From: Comamonas koreensis
GTDB taxonomy: Bacteria; Pseudomonadota; Gammaproteobacteria; Burkholderiales; Burkholderiaceae_C
Direction of reading: 5' to 3'
NCBI RefSeq assembly: GCF_021026195.1
Contig: NZ_JAJNCT010000025.1
Location: 1 to 64,000 of the forward strand
DNA length: 64,000 nt
In this document: positions 8,358-17,024 of the stretch, piece after piece
Position numbering within the stretch: the stretch's first letter is position 1
Layout: each line of letters begins with the position of its first letter
Position numbers and translations under genes: made by a program
Notes under the pieces: model-generated
Seen by the model: only the letters and a program-made list of their open reading frames with translations
Told to the model about the DNA's origin: nothing
The model's database searches: none

Positions 8358-9824
8358 TCAGGGCTTGGCGCCCGCACGCGGCTGCAGCTGGCGGGCAGCG
8401 ATGCCCGCGAGCACGCAGACCACGGCCAGCATCAAAAAAGTGTCGCGAAAACCCGCCACCCGCTCGGCCAGCGCAATGTCGATGGCGGGCGACTGGTTGG
8501 CGTAGAAGGCCACGCGCCACTCCAGAAAGATGCCGCAGAGGCTCACCCCGGCGGCGCCGCCGAGCATGCGCAGAAAGCTGAAGCTGCTCGACCCCTGTGA
8601 GATCAGGCTTTTGTCCAGCGAGCGCATGCTGCCCAGGGTCAGCGACGGCAGGATGAAGCCCAGGCCAACCCGGCCCAGCACCGTGTAGCCGACCAGCAGC
8701 CACAGCGACGAGCCAGGCTGCAGCACACCGGTCAGCACAAAGGACAGCGCCAGCAGCGAGAGGCCGCCGATCACCAGCCAGTGCACAGGAGTGCGGTCGG
8801 CCATGCGGCCGGCCAGCGCGATGACGCCGCCCAGCACCAGGCCGGCGGGCAGCATCGTGGTACCCACGACCGACGCCGAATAAGACAGCCCCAGCTGCAT
8901 GAAAACCGGCAGCAGGTAGGTGGAGCCAAACAAGGCCACGCCGTAGATGAAGGCCACGATGCAGCCGGCTGCAAAAGGCTTGCTGGCAAACAGGCGCAGG
9001 TCCATCAGCGGCTTGCCGCCCTGGGCCAGCAGGCGCCGCTGCCAGCCAATGAAGGCGGGCAGGCAGACCAGCGCAATCGCCAGCAGCACGGCGCTTTGCT
9101 GCCAGCCGCTGCCATGCAGGGCCACCAGGCCATTGAGCAGGCAGACCGTGCCGGTGGTGGCAATGGCCAGGCCCAACCAATCCAGGCTGTTGCCATGGCG
9201 GTCGGCGGCGGCACCGCCCGGCGCACTGACCGGCACAAACTTCAGCCCCAGCCAGACCGAGGCCAGGCACAGCGGCACCACCATGAAGAACACCGAGCGC
9301 CAGCCCATCCAGTCGACCAGCAGGCCGCCCACGCTGGGGCCAATGGCCGGCGCCAGCACGATGCCCATACCAAACAGGCCGTTGGCGCGGCCCTGCTCAT
9401 GGGCGGCAAAGGCATGCAGGATGATGATGGCTGGAATTGGCTGGATCACGCCGGCCGCCAGGCCTTCGACCACGCGCGCCACCAGCACCAGGTTGTAGTC
9501 GCTGCTGAAGCCCCCGCCAATGCCGCCCAGCATCAGCAGCAGCACGGCGCCCAGGTAGGTGTTGCGGTAGCCGTAGCGCGACAGCAGCCAGGGCGTGGTC
9601 AGCATCGCCACCGTGGTGGCCACCATGAAGGACGAGGTCACCCATTGCGCGCGCGACTGGCCGAGCTGGAAGTGCAGGCTCATCGCCGGGATGGCGACAT
9701 TGAAGATGGTCGAGGAGATGATCGAGGCCATCGTGCCCACCATGACGCTGAACAGCAGGTACCAGCGAAAGCGGTCCCCATAGAGGCTGCGCAGATCCTG
9801 GGAGGTGTGGTGTCGTATCTGCAT
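8358..9824 (-). CDS. DHA2-family MFS drug exporter
   Basis: A 488-residue inner-membrane transporter with about 14 hydrophobic segments, fitting the 14-TM DHA2 (EmrB/QacA-type) drug:proton antiporters. Visible features include a first helix around SSTIFNVAIPAM, an SFMVATTVAMLTTPWL segment for helix 2, a loop 2-3 motif LSRYGYRN, and motif C-like GIVLAPAIGPSVGGLL near helix 5. No membrane-fusion-protein partner lies next to it. The substrate cannot be inferred. Confidence 0.88.
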   Translation of the reverse strand: MQIRHHTSQDLRSLYGDRFRWYLLFSVMVGTMASIISSTIFNVAIPAMSLHFQLGQSRAQWVTSSFMVATTVAMLTTPWLLSRYGYRNTYLGAVLLLMLGGIGGGFSSDYNLVLVARVVEGLAAGVIQPIPAIIILHAFAAHEQGRANGLFGMGIVLAPAIGPSVGGLLVDWMGWRSVFFMVVPLCLASVWLGLKFVPVSAPGGAAADRHGNSLDWLGLAIATTGTVCLLNGLVALHGSGWQQSAVLLAIALVCLPAFIGWQRRLLAQGGKPLMDLRLFASKPFAAGCIVAFIYGVALFGSTYLLPVFMQLGLSYSASVVGTTMLPAGLVLGGVIALAGRMADRTPVHWLVIGGLSLLALSFVLTGVLQPGSSLWLLVGYTVLGRVGLGFILPSLTLGSMRSLDKSLISQGSSSFSFLRMLGGAAGVSLCGIFLEWRVAFYANQSPAIDIALAERVAGFRDTFLMLAVVCVLAGIAARQLQPRAGAKP

Positions 9825-9926
9825 GGCGTGGGCTGAGCGGATGGGCGCGTGTGGCGGGGGCCTGGTGGGGTGCCTGCAAGCAGGCGGGCCCCGGGCGTTT
9901 GATGATGATCCTGGCGCTGGCGCTTG

Positions 9927-10169
9927 TCAGTCACCCCGGTTGGGGCGGGCGCCGGGATCGGGCTCCGCGCGGCCACAAGCCGGGCAGATACAGCGCTGGC
10001 CGCGCTCGGCAGGGGCCAGGCGCTGCAAGGCCTTGGGGTCGATATCGGCGGTTATGCACCAGCACTGGGCAGCAGGCAGGCCCTGGGCCACGGCACAGCC
10101 GTTGCGCTGGCCGCACAAGGGGCATTGCTGCGCCCAGGTGCTGCTGTCCGTGCGGGTGGCAGGCATCAT
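9927..10169 (-). CDS. Cysteine-rich CWC-family protein
   Basis: An 80-residue protein with two zinc-ribbon-like Cys pairs, CPLCG (residues 16-20) and CICPACG (60-66), plus a central QCWC motif (35-38) that names the CWC family. Function is unknown for the family; zinc binding is likely. Its start codon overlaps the stop of the DHH phosphoesterase gene (ATGA at 10166-10169), so the two are translationally coupled. A second in-frame ATG lies one codon downstream. Confidence 0.82.
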   Translation of the reverse strand: MMPATRTDSSTWAQQCPLCGQRNGCAVAQGLPAAQCWCITADIDPKALQRLAPAERGQRCICPACGRAEPDPGARPNRGD

Positions 10170-11152
10170 GGCGTGCCCGTGGGCACCGGGGTGGGGGCGG
10201 CGGCTGGCGCAGGGCGTGGGGGCGGCAGTGCGTCTTCGGGCCGGGCGGTCAGGCTGCCGGCCAGCAGCTCGGGCAGGCGGTCCACCCCCATGCGGAAGCC
10301 GCAGGCCTGGGCATGGCCGCCGCCGCCCATGCTTTCGGCCAGCGGGATGCAGTTGAAATCCGAGCGCGAGCGCAGGCCGCATTTGGCGCCCTTGGGGCTG
10401 GCGCTCCACATCAGCGCAAAGGTGCCGCTCTGCTTGGCCAAGATGTCGCCGACCTGGCTGTGGAACATGCCCGGGGCGTTGACCATCAGACCGGCCACGC
10501 CATTGAACACCAGCGGCTGTGCGCCTTCGGCGATGTCGCTGCAGAGCTTGAGGTATTTCTCGTCCATCGCGCCGCCACGGGCCATGAAGGCGCTCAGCTG
10601 CTCGGGGCTGAAGGCCGCAATCTCGGCCCAGCGCTCAAAGCTGCGCGGCTCCATGTCCAGCGCGGCCAGAAAGGCACCGCTCTCGGGGTACTGCCAGCGC
10701 CAGATGTCGCGGTCTTCGATGTGCAGCACCAGCGCGGGGATGGGGTCCTTGGGGAAGAAGAACTCCCAGGCCAGGCGTGCGCCGGACTTGTTCATGTCGA
10801 AATGCACGACGCCGCAGGTGCATTGGTAGCCATTGAGCTTCTCGGCCGCGCTCTTGTGGTGGTCCAGCAGCACCAGCTTGTGCGCCTGGGCTTCGATGGC
10901 CGCCAGCAGCTCGGGGCCAAAGGCAAAGTCCAGGATGTAGATCGTGCGGCCGGCCAGCGGGCCCAGGTCGTCCACGGTCTGGATTTCGCCATGGTCCAGG
11001 CCGCGAAACTCTGCGTTGCCGGAGAAGAACAGCCAGGCCGCCAGCGCCGCGCCATAGCCATCGGGGCAGTTGCGGCCGTGGTAGAGGATCAGGGGCTGGG
11101 GATCGTTGATGTCGGCTTTTACCGGCAGAGAAAGGTCGGGCAGAAGTTTCAT
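10166..11152 (-). CDS. DHH-family phosphoesterase
   Basis: A 328-residue protein of the DHH phosphoesterase superfamily (RecJ/NrnA-like fold). Metal-binding motifs are YHGRNCPDG (residues 24-32), DFAFG near 75-79 and LDHHK (96-100), with a C-terminal DHHA1-type GGGGHAQACGFRM segment. It is far shorter than RecJ, so it is more likely an oligonucleotide or nucleotide phosphatase; the substrate is unknown. The longer frame begins with TTG at 11170, but the ATG at 11152 is preferred. Overlaps the CWC gene by four bases. Confidence 0.87.
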   Translation of the reverse strand: MKLLPDLSLPVKADINDPQPLILYHGRNCPDGYGAALAAWLFFSGNAEFRGLDHGEIQTVDDLGPLAGRTIYILDFAFGPELLAAIEAQAHKLVLLDHHKSAAEKLNGYQCTCGVVHFDMNKSGARLAWEFFFPKDPIPALVLHIEDRDIWRWQYPESGAFLAALDMEPRSFERWAEIAAFSPEQLSAFMARGGAMDEKYLKLCSDIAEGAQPLVFNGVAGLMVNAPGMFHSQVGDILAKQSGTFALMWSASPKGAKCGLRSRSDFNCIPLAESMGGGGHAQACGFRMGVDRLPELLAGSLTARPEDALPPPRPAPAAAPTPVPTGTP

Positions 11153-11219
11153 CCTGCCATTTTCCGCCAAGCGCAGTACCTGAGGGTGGCCAGGTACTGC
11201 GCAGACGCGTGTCAGACGC

Positions 11220-12668
11220 TTAGGCCAGCGTATAGGCGGTCTTCACCGTGGTGTAGAACTCCTGCGCATAGCGGCCTTGCTCGCGCGGGCCGTAGCTCGA
11301 TCCCTTGCGGCCACCAAACGGCACATGGTAGTCCACGCCGGCGGTGGGCAGGTTCACCATCACCATGCCGGCCTGGGCATGGCGCTTGAAGTGGCTGGCG
11401 TACTTCAGGCTGGTGGTGGCAATGCCGGCAGACAGGCCAAAGGCGGTGTCGTTGGCAACGGCCAGCGCCTCTTCATAGTCCTGCACGCGGATGACGCTGG
11501 CGACGGGGCCGAACACCTCTTCGCGGTTGATGCGCATCTGGGGTGTGCTGTCCACCAGCAAGGCTGGCTGCATGAAAAAGCCTTCCTTGCCGCTGCCGGT
11601 ATGGCAGGCAATGCGGCTGCCACCTGTTGCCAGCACGGCGCCTTCGGCCTTGGCGATTTCCACATAGCTCAGGTCCTGCTCCAGCTGGGCCTGGCTCACG
11701 ACGGGGCCGATATCGGTGCCGGCGGCGCGCGCATCGCCCACCTTGATCTTGGCCATGCGCTCTTGCAGCGCCTGCACAAAGGCGGGGTAGATCTTGTCGG
11801 TGACGATCAGGCGGCTCGATGCGGTGCAGCGCTGGCCAGTCGAGTAAAAGCAGCTCTGGGCTGACAGCTCCACGGCCTGGGCCAGGTCGGCATCGTCCAG
11901 CACCACCTGCGGGTTCTTGCCACCCATCTCCAGCTGCACCTTCTTGCCCGATTTGACGCAGGCCTCGGCAATGCCCCGGCCCACACCGACCGAGCCGGTA
12001 AAGCTGATCGCAGCCACATCGGGGTGCTGCACCAAAGCATCGCCAATGATGCGGCCCCGGCCCATCACCAGATTGAAGACGCCAGCGGGGATGCCGCTGC
12101 GGTGGATGATGTCGGCCAGCGCCCAGGCGCTGCCGGGCACCAGGTCGGCGGGCTTGATCACCACGCAGTTGCCAAAGGCCAGCGCGGGTGCAATCTTCCA
12201 GGCCGGAATGGCGATGGGGAAGTTCCAGGGCGTGATCAGGCCGACCACACCGATGGGCTCGCGCGTGATTTCCACGCCAATGCCGGGGCGCACCGAAGGC
12301 AGGCTCTCACCGGCCAGGCGCAGGCATTCGCCGGCAAAGAACTTGAAGATCTGGCCGGCGCGGGCCACCTCGCCAATCGCCTCGGGCCGGGTCTTGCCCT
12401 CTTCGCGGGCCAGCAGGTCGCCCAGCTCTTCCTTGCGTGCCAGGATTTCGTTGCCGATCTTGTCCAGCGCATCATGGCGCGCCTGGATGCCCGACACGCT
12501 CCAGGCCGGGAAGGCGGCCGTGGCCGCCGCCACTGCGGCATCCACGTCGCTGGCATCGCCTTGGGCGTACTGGCCGATCACATCGGACAGGTCGCTGGGG
12601 TTGGTGTTGGGAGAGGTGGTCTTGCCGGGTGTCCAGCTGCCGTTGATAAGGTTGTTGTGTGTCGTCAT
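11220..12668 (-). CDS. Alpha-ketoglutaric semialdehyde dehydrogenase
   Basis: A 482-residue NAD(P)-dependent aldehyde dehydrogenase that oxidises 2,5-dioxovalerate to 2-oxoglutarate, the last step of the oxidative uronate/aldarate pathway. The catalytic cysteine is C281 (TGQRCTAS), the general base E247 (LEMGGKNPQ), and cofactor binding is marked by TPWNFPIAIP and FTGSVGVG. Sequence alone shows only the ALDH family. The specific reaction follows from its place beside kdgD and the rest of the aldarate genes. It is the last gene of a minus-strand group with the hydroxyacid dehydrogenase, kdgD and a Bug protein. Confidence 0.88.
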   Translation of the reverse strand: MTTHNNLINGSWTPGKTTSPNTNPSDLSDVIGQYAQGDASDVDAAVAAATAAFPAWSVSGIQARHDALDKIGNEILARKEELGDLLAREEGKTRPEAIGEVARAGQIFKFFAGECLRLAGESLPSVRPGIGVEITREPIGVVGLITPWNFPIAIPAWKIAPALAFGNCVVIKPADLVPGSAWALADIIHRSGIPAGVFNLVMGRGRIIGDALVQHPDVAAISFTGSVGVGRGIAEACVKSGKKVQLEMGGKNPQVVLDDADLAQAVELSAQSCFYSTGQRCTASSRLIVTDKIYPAFVQALQERMAKIKVGDARAAGTDIGPVVSQAQLEQDLSYVEIAKAEGAVLATGGSRIACHTGSGKEGFFMQPALLVDSTPQMRINREEVFGPVASVIRVQDYEEALAVANDTAFGLSAGIATTSLKYASHFKRHAQAGMVMVNLPTAGVDYHVPFGGRKGSSYGPREQGRYAQEFYTTVKTAYTLA

Positions 12669-12737
12669 GGGCTTGCCAGGCGGTTGGGGCCTGGTCTCAA
12701 GAAATGGGTGGATGGTTCGGTCGTCGTCAAAACGTTA

Positions 12738-13724
12738 TCAGGCAGCGCGGGCCTGTGCCGCAGCCTGGGACCAGGGCACTTCCTGCAGCGGCTGGCCGTG
12801 GTCGATCAGGCTGCGCAGGTTGGCCAGCACCAGATCGGCCATCGCGCGGCGCGTCTCCTGCGTACCGCTGGCGATATGCGGTGCCAGCACCACGTTGTCC
12901 TGCTGCAGCAGGCCGGGCAGGGGGCGGGGCTCGTCCTCGAACACATCAAGGCCGGCGCCGGCAATGCGCTGGTGTAGCAGCGCGTCCAGCAGCGCCGCTT
13001 CATCGACCACGCTGCCGCGCGCGACATTGATCAAAAAGCCCTGCGGGCCCAGCGCTTGCAGCACTTTGGCATCGACCAGGTGGCGGGTGTCGTCGCCACC
13101 GGCGGCGGTGATGACCAGAAAATCGCACCACTCGGCCAGCTCCTGCAGCGATGCCATGTAGCGGTGCGGCGAATCGCTGACCGGGCGGCGGTTGTGGTAG
13201 GCCACCTCCATGTCAAAACCGCTGGCGCGGCGCGCCACTTGGCGGCCAATGCGGCCCATGCCCAGAATGCCCAGGCGCTTGCCCGAGGCGCGGGTGTAGA
13301 CGCCAAAGCGCTCGCTGGGCCAGAGGCCGGCGCGCACAAAGCGGTCGGCCGCTGCCAGGCGGCGGGCGCTGTCCAGCAGCAGCGCAAAGGCCATGTCGGC
13401 CACGCAGTCGTCCAGCACGCCGGGGGTGTAGCCCACGCGGGCGGATTGGGCCAGGATGGCCTGCTGGTCCAGCGCATCAAAGCCGACGCCAAAACTGCTG
13501 ATGCCGCGCAGCGCCGGCAAGGCCTGGATCACCGAGGCCGATGCGCCCATGCTGGCCGAGGTGACCAGGTAGGCAAACTCCGAACCATGGGCAGCCAGGA
13601 ACTGCTGCGGGTCCGCTTGTGCGCTCAGCACGGTGGTATCGAATTCCTGGGCCAGATCGGCATCAAGCGCGGGCAGCGGCATCTTGCCCATTTGCAGCAC
13701 GCGCGGGCGTTGGGTAGCAGTCAT
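12738..13724 (-). CDS. D-isomer-specific 2-hydroxyacid dehydrogenase
   Basis: A 328-residue NAD(P)H-dependent reductase of the GhrB/glyoxylate-hydroxypyruvate reductase type. The Rossmann motif is GILGMGRIGRQVA. Catalytic arginine lies in NVARGSVVDE, the glutamate in DVFEDEP and the histidine in APHIASGTQE. It lies between the semialdehyde dehydrogenase and kdgD in the same direction. It may reduce a 2-oxo acid side product such as hydroxypyruvate, glyoxylate or tartronate semialdehyde; the actual substrate is not visible. Confidence 0.87.
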   Translation of the reverse strand: MTATQRPRVLQMGKMPLPALDADLAQEFDTTVLSAQADPQQFLAAHGSEFAYLVTSASMGASASVIQALPALRGISSFGVGFDALDQQAILAQSARVGYTPGVLDDCVADMAFALLLDSARRLAAADRFVRAGLWPSERFGVYTRASGKRLGILGMGRIGRQVARRASGFDMEVAYHNRRPVSDSPHRYMASLQELAEWCDFLVITAAGGDDTRHLVDAKVLQALGPQGFLINVARGSVVDEAALLDALLHQRIAGAGLDVFEDEPRPLPGLLQQDNVVLAPHIASGTQETRRAMADLVLANLRSLIDHGQPLQEVPWSQAAAQARAA

Positions 13725-13812
13725 GTGTGGAGGGGGCTTTCAACGGAAAGAGCCCGGCACCATCCGCAGCACAGCGCTGCGGGGGGTTACCGGGCCAGGA
13801 GGTCAACGCAGA

Positions 13813-14730
13813 TCAGGCTTCAACCTTCTTGATCAGCGCTGCCAGCATATCGACTTCCTCGGGCTTGAGGTCGGCCAGCGGTGCGCGCACCGGACCGGCA
13901 TCGTGGCCCACCAGCTTGGCGCCGGCCTTGATGATGGACACGGCGTAGCCAGCGCTGCGGTTGCGGATCTTCAGGTAAGGCATGAAGAAGTCCTTGAGCA
14001 GCTGGTGCTGGGTGGCGTGGTCATCGGTGCGCACGGCTTCGTAGAAGCGGATCGCGGTCTTGGGGATGAAGTTGAACACGGCGGACGAGTACACCGGCGT
14101 GCCCAGCGCCTTGTAGGCAGCGGCATAGACTTCGGCGGTGGGCAGGCCACCCAGGTAGGCCAGGCGGTCACCCATGGTCAGGTACATGGCTGACATGGCT
14201 TCGATGTCGCCCACGCCGTCCTTGAAACCCACCAGGTTGGGGTTGCGTTCGCAGAGCTTGGCAACGGTCTCGGGGGTGAAGCGGCTCACGCCACGGTTGT
14301 AGATGATGACGCCGAACTTCACGCTCTTGCAGACGGCTTCGACGTGGGCGGCCAGGCCTTCCTGGCTGGCTTCGGTCATGTAATGGGGCATCAGCAGGAT
14401 GCCGTGGGCGCCAGCGGCTTCCGCAGCCTGTGCGCACTGGATCGCAAAGCGGGTCGGGCCGCCTGCACCGGCAATGATCGGCACCTTGCCCTTGCAGGTG
14501 TCCACGGCGGTCTTGATGATGGCGGGGTATTCCTCGGCGGTCAGCGAGAAGAACTCACCGGTGCCGCCGGCGGCGAACAGCGCGCTGGCGCCGTAGGGGG
14601 CCAACCATTCCAGGCGCTCGGCATAGCCCTTGGCGTTGAAGTTGCCTTGTGCATCGAAGTCGGTAACGGGGAAGGACAGCAGTCCGGAACTCATCACGCT
14701 TTTCACATCCTGGGGGCTCATGGTGCTCAT
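13813..14730 (-). CDS. kdgD: 5-dehydro-4-deoxyglucarate dehydratase
   Basis: A 305-residue class I aldolase-fold enzyme of the DHDPS/NAL superfamily. It dehydrates and decarboxylates 5-keto-4-deoxy-D-glucarate to 2,5-dioxovalerate. The Schiff-base lysine is K170 (VGFKDG), the tyrosine Y144 (IIYNRG), and the carboxylate-binding loop is GGTGEFF (55-61). Length matches KdgD proteins (about 300). The adjacent semialdehyde dehydrogenase consumes its product, and the GudD/GarD-type dehydratases across the regulator make its substrate. The start is ATG at 14730; a second ATG lies three codons in. Confidence 0.94.
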   Translation of the reverse strand: MSTMSPQDVKSVMSSGLLSFPVTDFDAQGNFNAKGYAERLEWLAPYGASALFAAGGTGEFFSLTAEEYPAIIKTAVDTCKGKVPIIAGAGGPTRFAIQCAQAAEAAGAHGILLMPHYMTEASQEGLAAHVEAVCKSVKFGVIIYNRGVSRFTPETVAKLCERNPNLVGFKDGVGDIEAMSAMYLTMGDRLAYLGGLPTAEVYAAAYKALGTPVYSSAVFNFIPKTAIRFYEAVRTDDHATQHQLLKDFFMPYLKIRNRSAGYAVSIIKAGAKLVGHDAGPVRAPLADLKPEEVDMLAALIKKVEA

Positions 14731-14784
14731 ATCAAACTTTCAAAAAAAACGAGGGCTAATGCAACAGTGCCAAATCTGCGCGGC

Positions 14785-15762
14785 TCAATCGAGCTGCAGG
14801 TTGGCGGTTTGGACGACCGTGCGCCAGCGCTGGCGTTCGGCCTTGAAAAATTGGTCGGTCTCGACCGGCGTCATCGTGACCACCTCGGCGCCCTGGCCGG
14901 TCAGGCGCGAGCGCACCTCGGGCGAGCGGATGGCGGTCAGCAAAGCCTGGTTGACCTTCTGAATGATGGCTTCGGGGGTCTTGGCTGGCAGTACCACGCC
15001 TTGCCAGGTGCCCGAGGCAAAGCCGGCTGCGCCTTGTTCGGCCAGGGTCGGCACATCGGCGATCAGCGGCATGCGGGTGTTCTTGGAAATGCCCAGCAGC
15101 TTCAACTTGCCGCTTTGCACATGGGGGTAGGTGGCCAGCATGCCGTTCATCAGCACCTGGGTCTGGCCGGCCACGGTGTCCTGCACCGATTGCACGCCGC
15201 CCTTGTAGGGCACATAGACCCACTTGGCGCCCGTCAGCCGGGCCAGTTCCACACCGGCCAGGTGCGGCGCGCTGCCGGTGGCCGTGACGGCAAAGTTCAG
15301 GTCCTGCTTTTTAGATAGCGCCACCAGCTCTTGCAGGTTGTTGGCCTGCACCGAGGGGTGCACCACCAGCATGTGCGGCGAGTAGGCCAGCATGGCGGCG
15401 CCACGCAGGTCCTTGCTCGGGTCAAAGCTGAGCTTGGTATAGATGGATGGCGAGATCGCCAGCGCACCCAGGTCACAGAGCAGCCAGGTGTAGCCATCGG
15501 GCTGGGCGCGGGCCACAAACTCGGCCCCCAGGTTGCCGTTGGCACCGGGCTTGTTGTCGATCACCACCGTCTGCTTGAGCTCTTGCGAGATCAGCTGGCC
15601 AATCGAGCGGGCGATGATGTCCGAGCTGCCGCCGGGTGGGTAGGGAACGATCAGCCGGATCGGCTTGCTCGGCCAGGCATCGGCCGCCAACAGCGGAGTC
15701 GATAACAAGCTACCGGCAGCCAGGGCCAGCGCTGAATAGATCAGGTGCGAACGGCGATGCAT
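14785..15762 (-). CDS. Bug-family (TctC-like) solute-binding protein
   Basis: A 325-residue periplasmic binding protein of the tripartite tricarboxylate transporter receptor family. A basic N terminus and hydrophobic core end near LLAADAWPSKPI, a Sec signal peptide. The Bug signatures IRLIVPYPPGGSSDIIAR, IDNKPGANG and YVPYKGG are present. AAGGAGA precedes the ATG at 15762. No TctA/TctB membrane genes are nearby, as is common for the expanded Bug family of Burkholderiales. It is the first gene of the kdgD operon, so it probably binds an aldarate or uronate; this is inferred. The promoter region holds an operator-like palindrome. Confidence 0.9.
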   Translation of the reverse strand: MHRRSHLIYSALALAAGSLLSTPLLAADAWPSKPIRLIVPYPPGGSSDIIARSIGQLISQELKQTVVIDNKPGANGNLGAEFVARAQPDGYTWLLCDLGALAISPSIYTKLSFDPSKDLRGAAMLAYSPHMLVVHPSVQANNLQELVALSKKQDLNFAVTATGSAPHLAGVELARLTGAKWVYVPYKGGVQSVQDTVAGQTQVLMNGMLATYPHVQSGKLKLLGISKNTRMPLIADVPTLAEQGAAGFASGTWQGVVLPAKTPEAIIQKVNQALLTAIRSPEVRSRLTGQGAEVVTMTPVETDQFFKAERQRWRTVVQTANLQLD

Positions 15763-15786
15763 ATGTCTCTGTCTCCTTTTTAGATA

Positions 15787-15801
15787 TAAGACATCATACA
15801 A
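15787..15801 (-). promoter_or_regulatory. Candidate GntR operator upstream of the Bug-kdgD operon
   Basis: Read on the minus strand this is TTGTATGATGTCTTA. It matches the palindrome upstream of the divergent binding-protein gene (TTGTCTGATGACAA) over most positions, giving a shared TTGTnTGATGnC core. It lies about 25 bases before the start codon, next to the ribosome site, a good place for repression. Assignment to the neighbouring FadR-type regulator is inferred. Confidence 0.5.
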
Positions 15802-16005
15802 CTTAAAACATAGATCGCCAAGGTTTGGTGGACTAGGGGAAACGCTTGGCTGGGGGATGGGGGTGGGGATTCAGACCGCTTTGCGCGGCCTCGGTTCGAG
15901 TGCTGGCGCGGGCCTGTTGCTGTGTTTTGGCGGGCTGGCTGGCTCAGCTGCTGAGGGGCTGGGTTATAGCGCAACAGCCCGGGGCGGGGCCGTTGCGTGT
16001 GTGGT

Positions 16006-16827
16006 TTAGCGTTCGCTGCCCGGCGCGCCGGCTGCTTGCTGTTCCTGGGCCAGGCGCTGGGCCAGGCGCAGGCGTTCGCGCGAGTTGGTCAGGTGGATGC
16101 GCATGGCTGCGCGGGCCGAGTCGGCATCCTGGCGCTCGATCGCAGAGAAGATTTCTTCATGCTCGCGGTTCACGCGCTTGAGGTAGTCCGGGTCGCGCGT
16201 GGGGATGTGGATCGAGGCAATCCGGTTGCGCGGAATCAGCATCGAGCCGAAGTGCTGCAGGATCTCCTGGAAGTAGCGGTTGCCGGTGGCCTTGGCGATG
16301 CTGAGGTGAAAGTCCAGGTCATGGCTCACGGTCTCGCGGCCCAGTGCAAAGTTCTGCTCAAAGGCCTGCAGGGCAGTGCGCATCGCGCGCAGATGCGGCT
16401 CCTGGCGCCGGGTGGCGGCCAGGCCGGCGGCCTCGGTCTCCAGGCTGATGCGCAGCTCCAGCACGGCGAGCACATCGACCGATTCACTCAACTCATGGGC
16501 ACTCAGCACCATGCCCGGCGTGCTGCGCGCGGGCAGCACAAAGGTGCCGATGCCGTGCTTGGTCTCCACCAAACCGGAGGCCTGCAGCTTGGACAGCGCC
16601 TCGCGCACCACGGTGCGGCTCACGTCATAGCTGCGCACCAGTTCGGTCTCGGTGGGCAGCTTGTCACCCTCTTGCAACAGGCCCTGGCGGATCTTGTTTT
16701 CAAACTCTTCCGACAGCAGATTGGCCAGGCTGCGGCTGCCTTTGGCGGCACGGCTGCCGCGCAGGCTGGCGGCCGAGTCCGATGCCATCGATGGGGATGC
16801 GGCTAATTCCGAAGGGCTTTTAAGCAT
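16006..16827 (-). CDS. FadR-subfamily GntR transcriptional regulator
   Basis: A 273-residue regulator. It has an N-terminal winged helix (about residues 35-100, with GDKLPTETELV and SRTVVREALSKLQ) and a C-terminal all-helical FCD effector domain. The FCD metal-binding pattern is visible in HDLDFHLSIAKATGN and the later REHEEIFSAIE. FadR-type FCD proteins often sense sugar acids or organic acids. It sits between the two halves of the aldarate island, making it the likely local regulator. The frame extends to 16896, but ATG at 16827 is preferred. The first ~17 codons are duplicated just upstream. Confidence 0.9.
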   Translation of the reverse strand: MLKSPSELAASPSMASDSAASLRGSRAAKGSRSLANLLSEEFENKIRQGLLQEGDKLPTETELVRSYDVSRTVVREALSKLQASGLVETKHGIGTFVLPARSTPGMVLSAHELSESVDVLAVLELRISLETEAAGLAATRRQEPHLRAMRTALQAFEQNFALGRETVSHDLDFHLSIAKATGNRYFQEILQHFGSMLIPRNRIASIHIPTRDPDYLKRVNREHEEIFSAIERQDADSARAAMRIHLTNSRERLRLAQRLAQEQQAAGAPGSER

Positions 16828-16837
16828 GGCTGTGGTC
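16781..16837. repeat. Local duplication, copy A (5' end of the GntR gene)
   Basis: This 57-base segment is repeated at 16905-16961 in the same orientation with about 8 mismatches (~86% identity). Copy A contains the GntR start codon and its first codons. The two copies start 124 bases apart, so they are in different reading frames relative to one another. Confidence 0.85.
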
Positions 16838-16951
16838 CGGCAGAACAAGGGTCTGGCCGTTGGCTTGTGCGGCACGGCAACCGTGGCAAATGGCATCCGG
16901 GGTGGATGCCATTGACGGGGATGCGGGTAATTCCGAGGGGCTTTTGGGCAT
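16820..16951 (-). CDS. Possible leader peptide duplicating the GntR N terminus
   Basis: A 43-codon minus-strand frame starts at 16951 and stops at 16820, inside the beginning of the GntR gene (stop overlaps its first codons). Its first residues, M-P-K-S-P-S-E-L-P-A-S-P-S-M-A-S, match the GntR N terminus M-L-K-S-P-S-E-L-A-A-S-P-S-M-A-S. The rest has no recognisable domain. It may be a remnant of duplication or a coupled leader ORF that modulates regulator translation. Expression is not shown. Confidence 0.35.
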   Translation of the reverse strand: MPKSPSELPASPSMASTPDAICHGCRAAQANGQTLVLPDHSHA

Positions 16952-16961
16952 AGCTGTGATC
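16905..16961. repeat. Local duplication, copy B (upstream of the GntR gene)
   Basis: Second copy of the 57-base segment described at 16781-16837, lying between the GntR gene and the divergent binding-protein gene. Most differences are transitions. In the shared reading direction the encoded 16 residues are nearly unchanged. Confidence 0.85.
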
Positions 16962-16972
16962 ATAATTCAGCC

Positions 16973-16986
16973 TTGTCATCAGACAA
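16973..16986 (+). promoter_or_regulatory. Candidate GntR operator, TTGTC-ATCA-GACAA
   Basis: A perfect 5-bp inverted repeat (TTGTC and GACAA) around ATCA lies 39 bases before the binding-protein start. FadR-type regulators usually bind short palindromes of this kind. The related site at 15787-15801 in front of the opposite operon suggests one regulator for both; this is inferred. Confidence 0.55.
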
Positions 16987-17024
16987 CACATGACTGATGC
17001 CTTGTTGTAACCTACTTTCCCATC

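Noticed and set aside
13764-13782. Hairpin CCGCAGC...GCTGCGG between the hydroxyacid dehydrogenase and kdgD
   Set aside because: Only 7 bp with no T tract in either direction; not counted as a terminator.
16820-16951. Considered the 43-codon frame as the true start of the GntR regulator through a frameshift
   Set aside because: Its frame stops inside the regulator start and the regulator is intact from 16827; the local duplication explains the similarity better.
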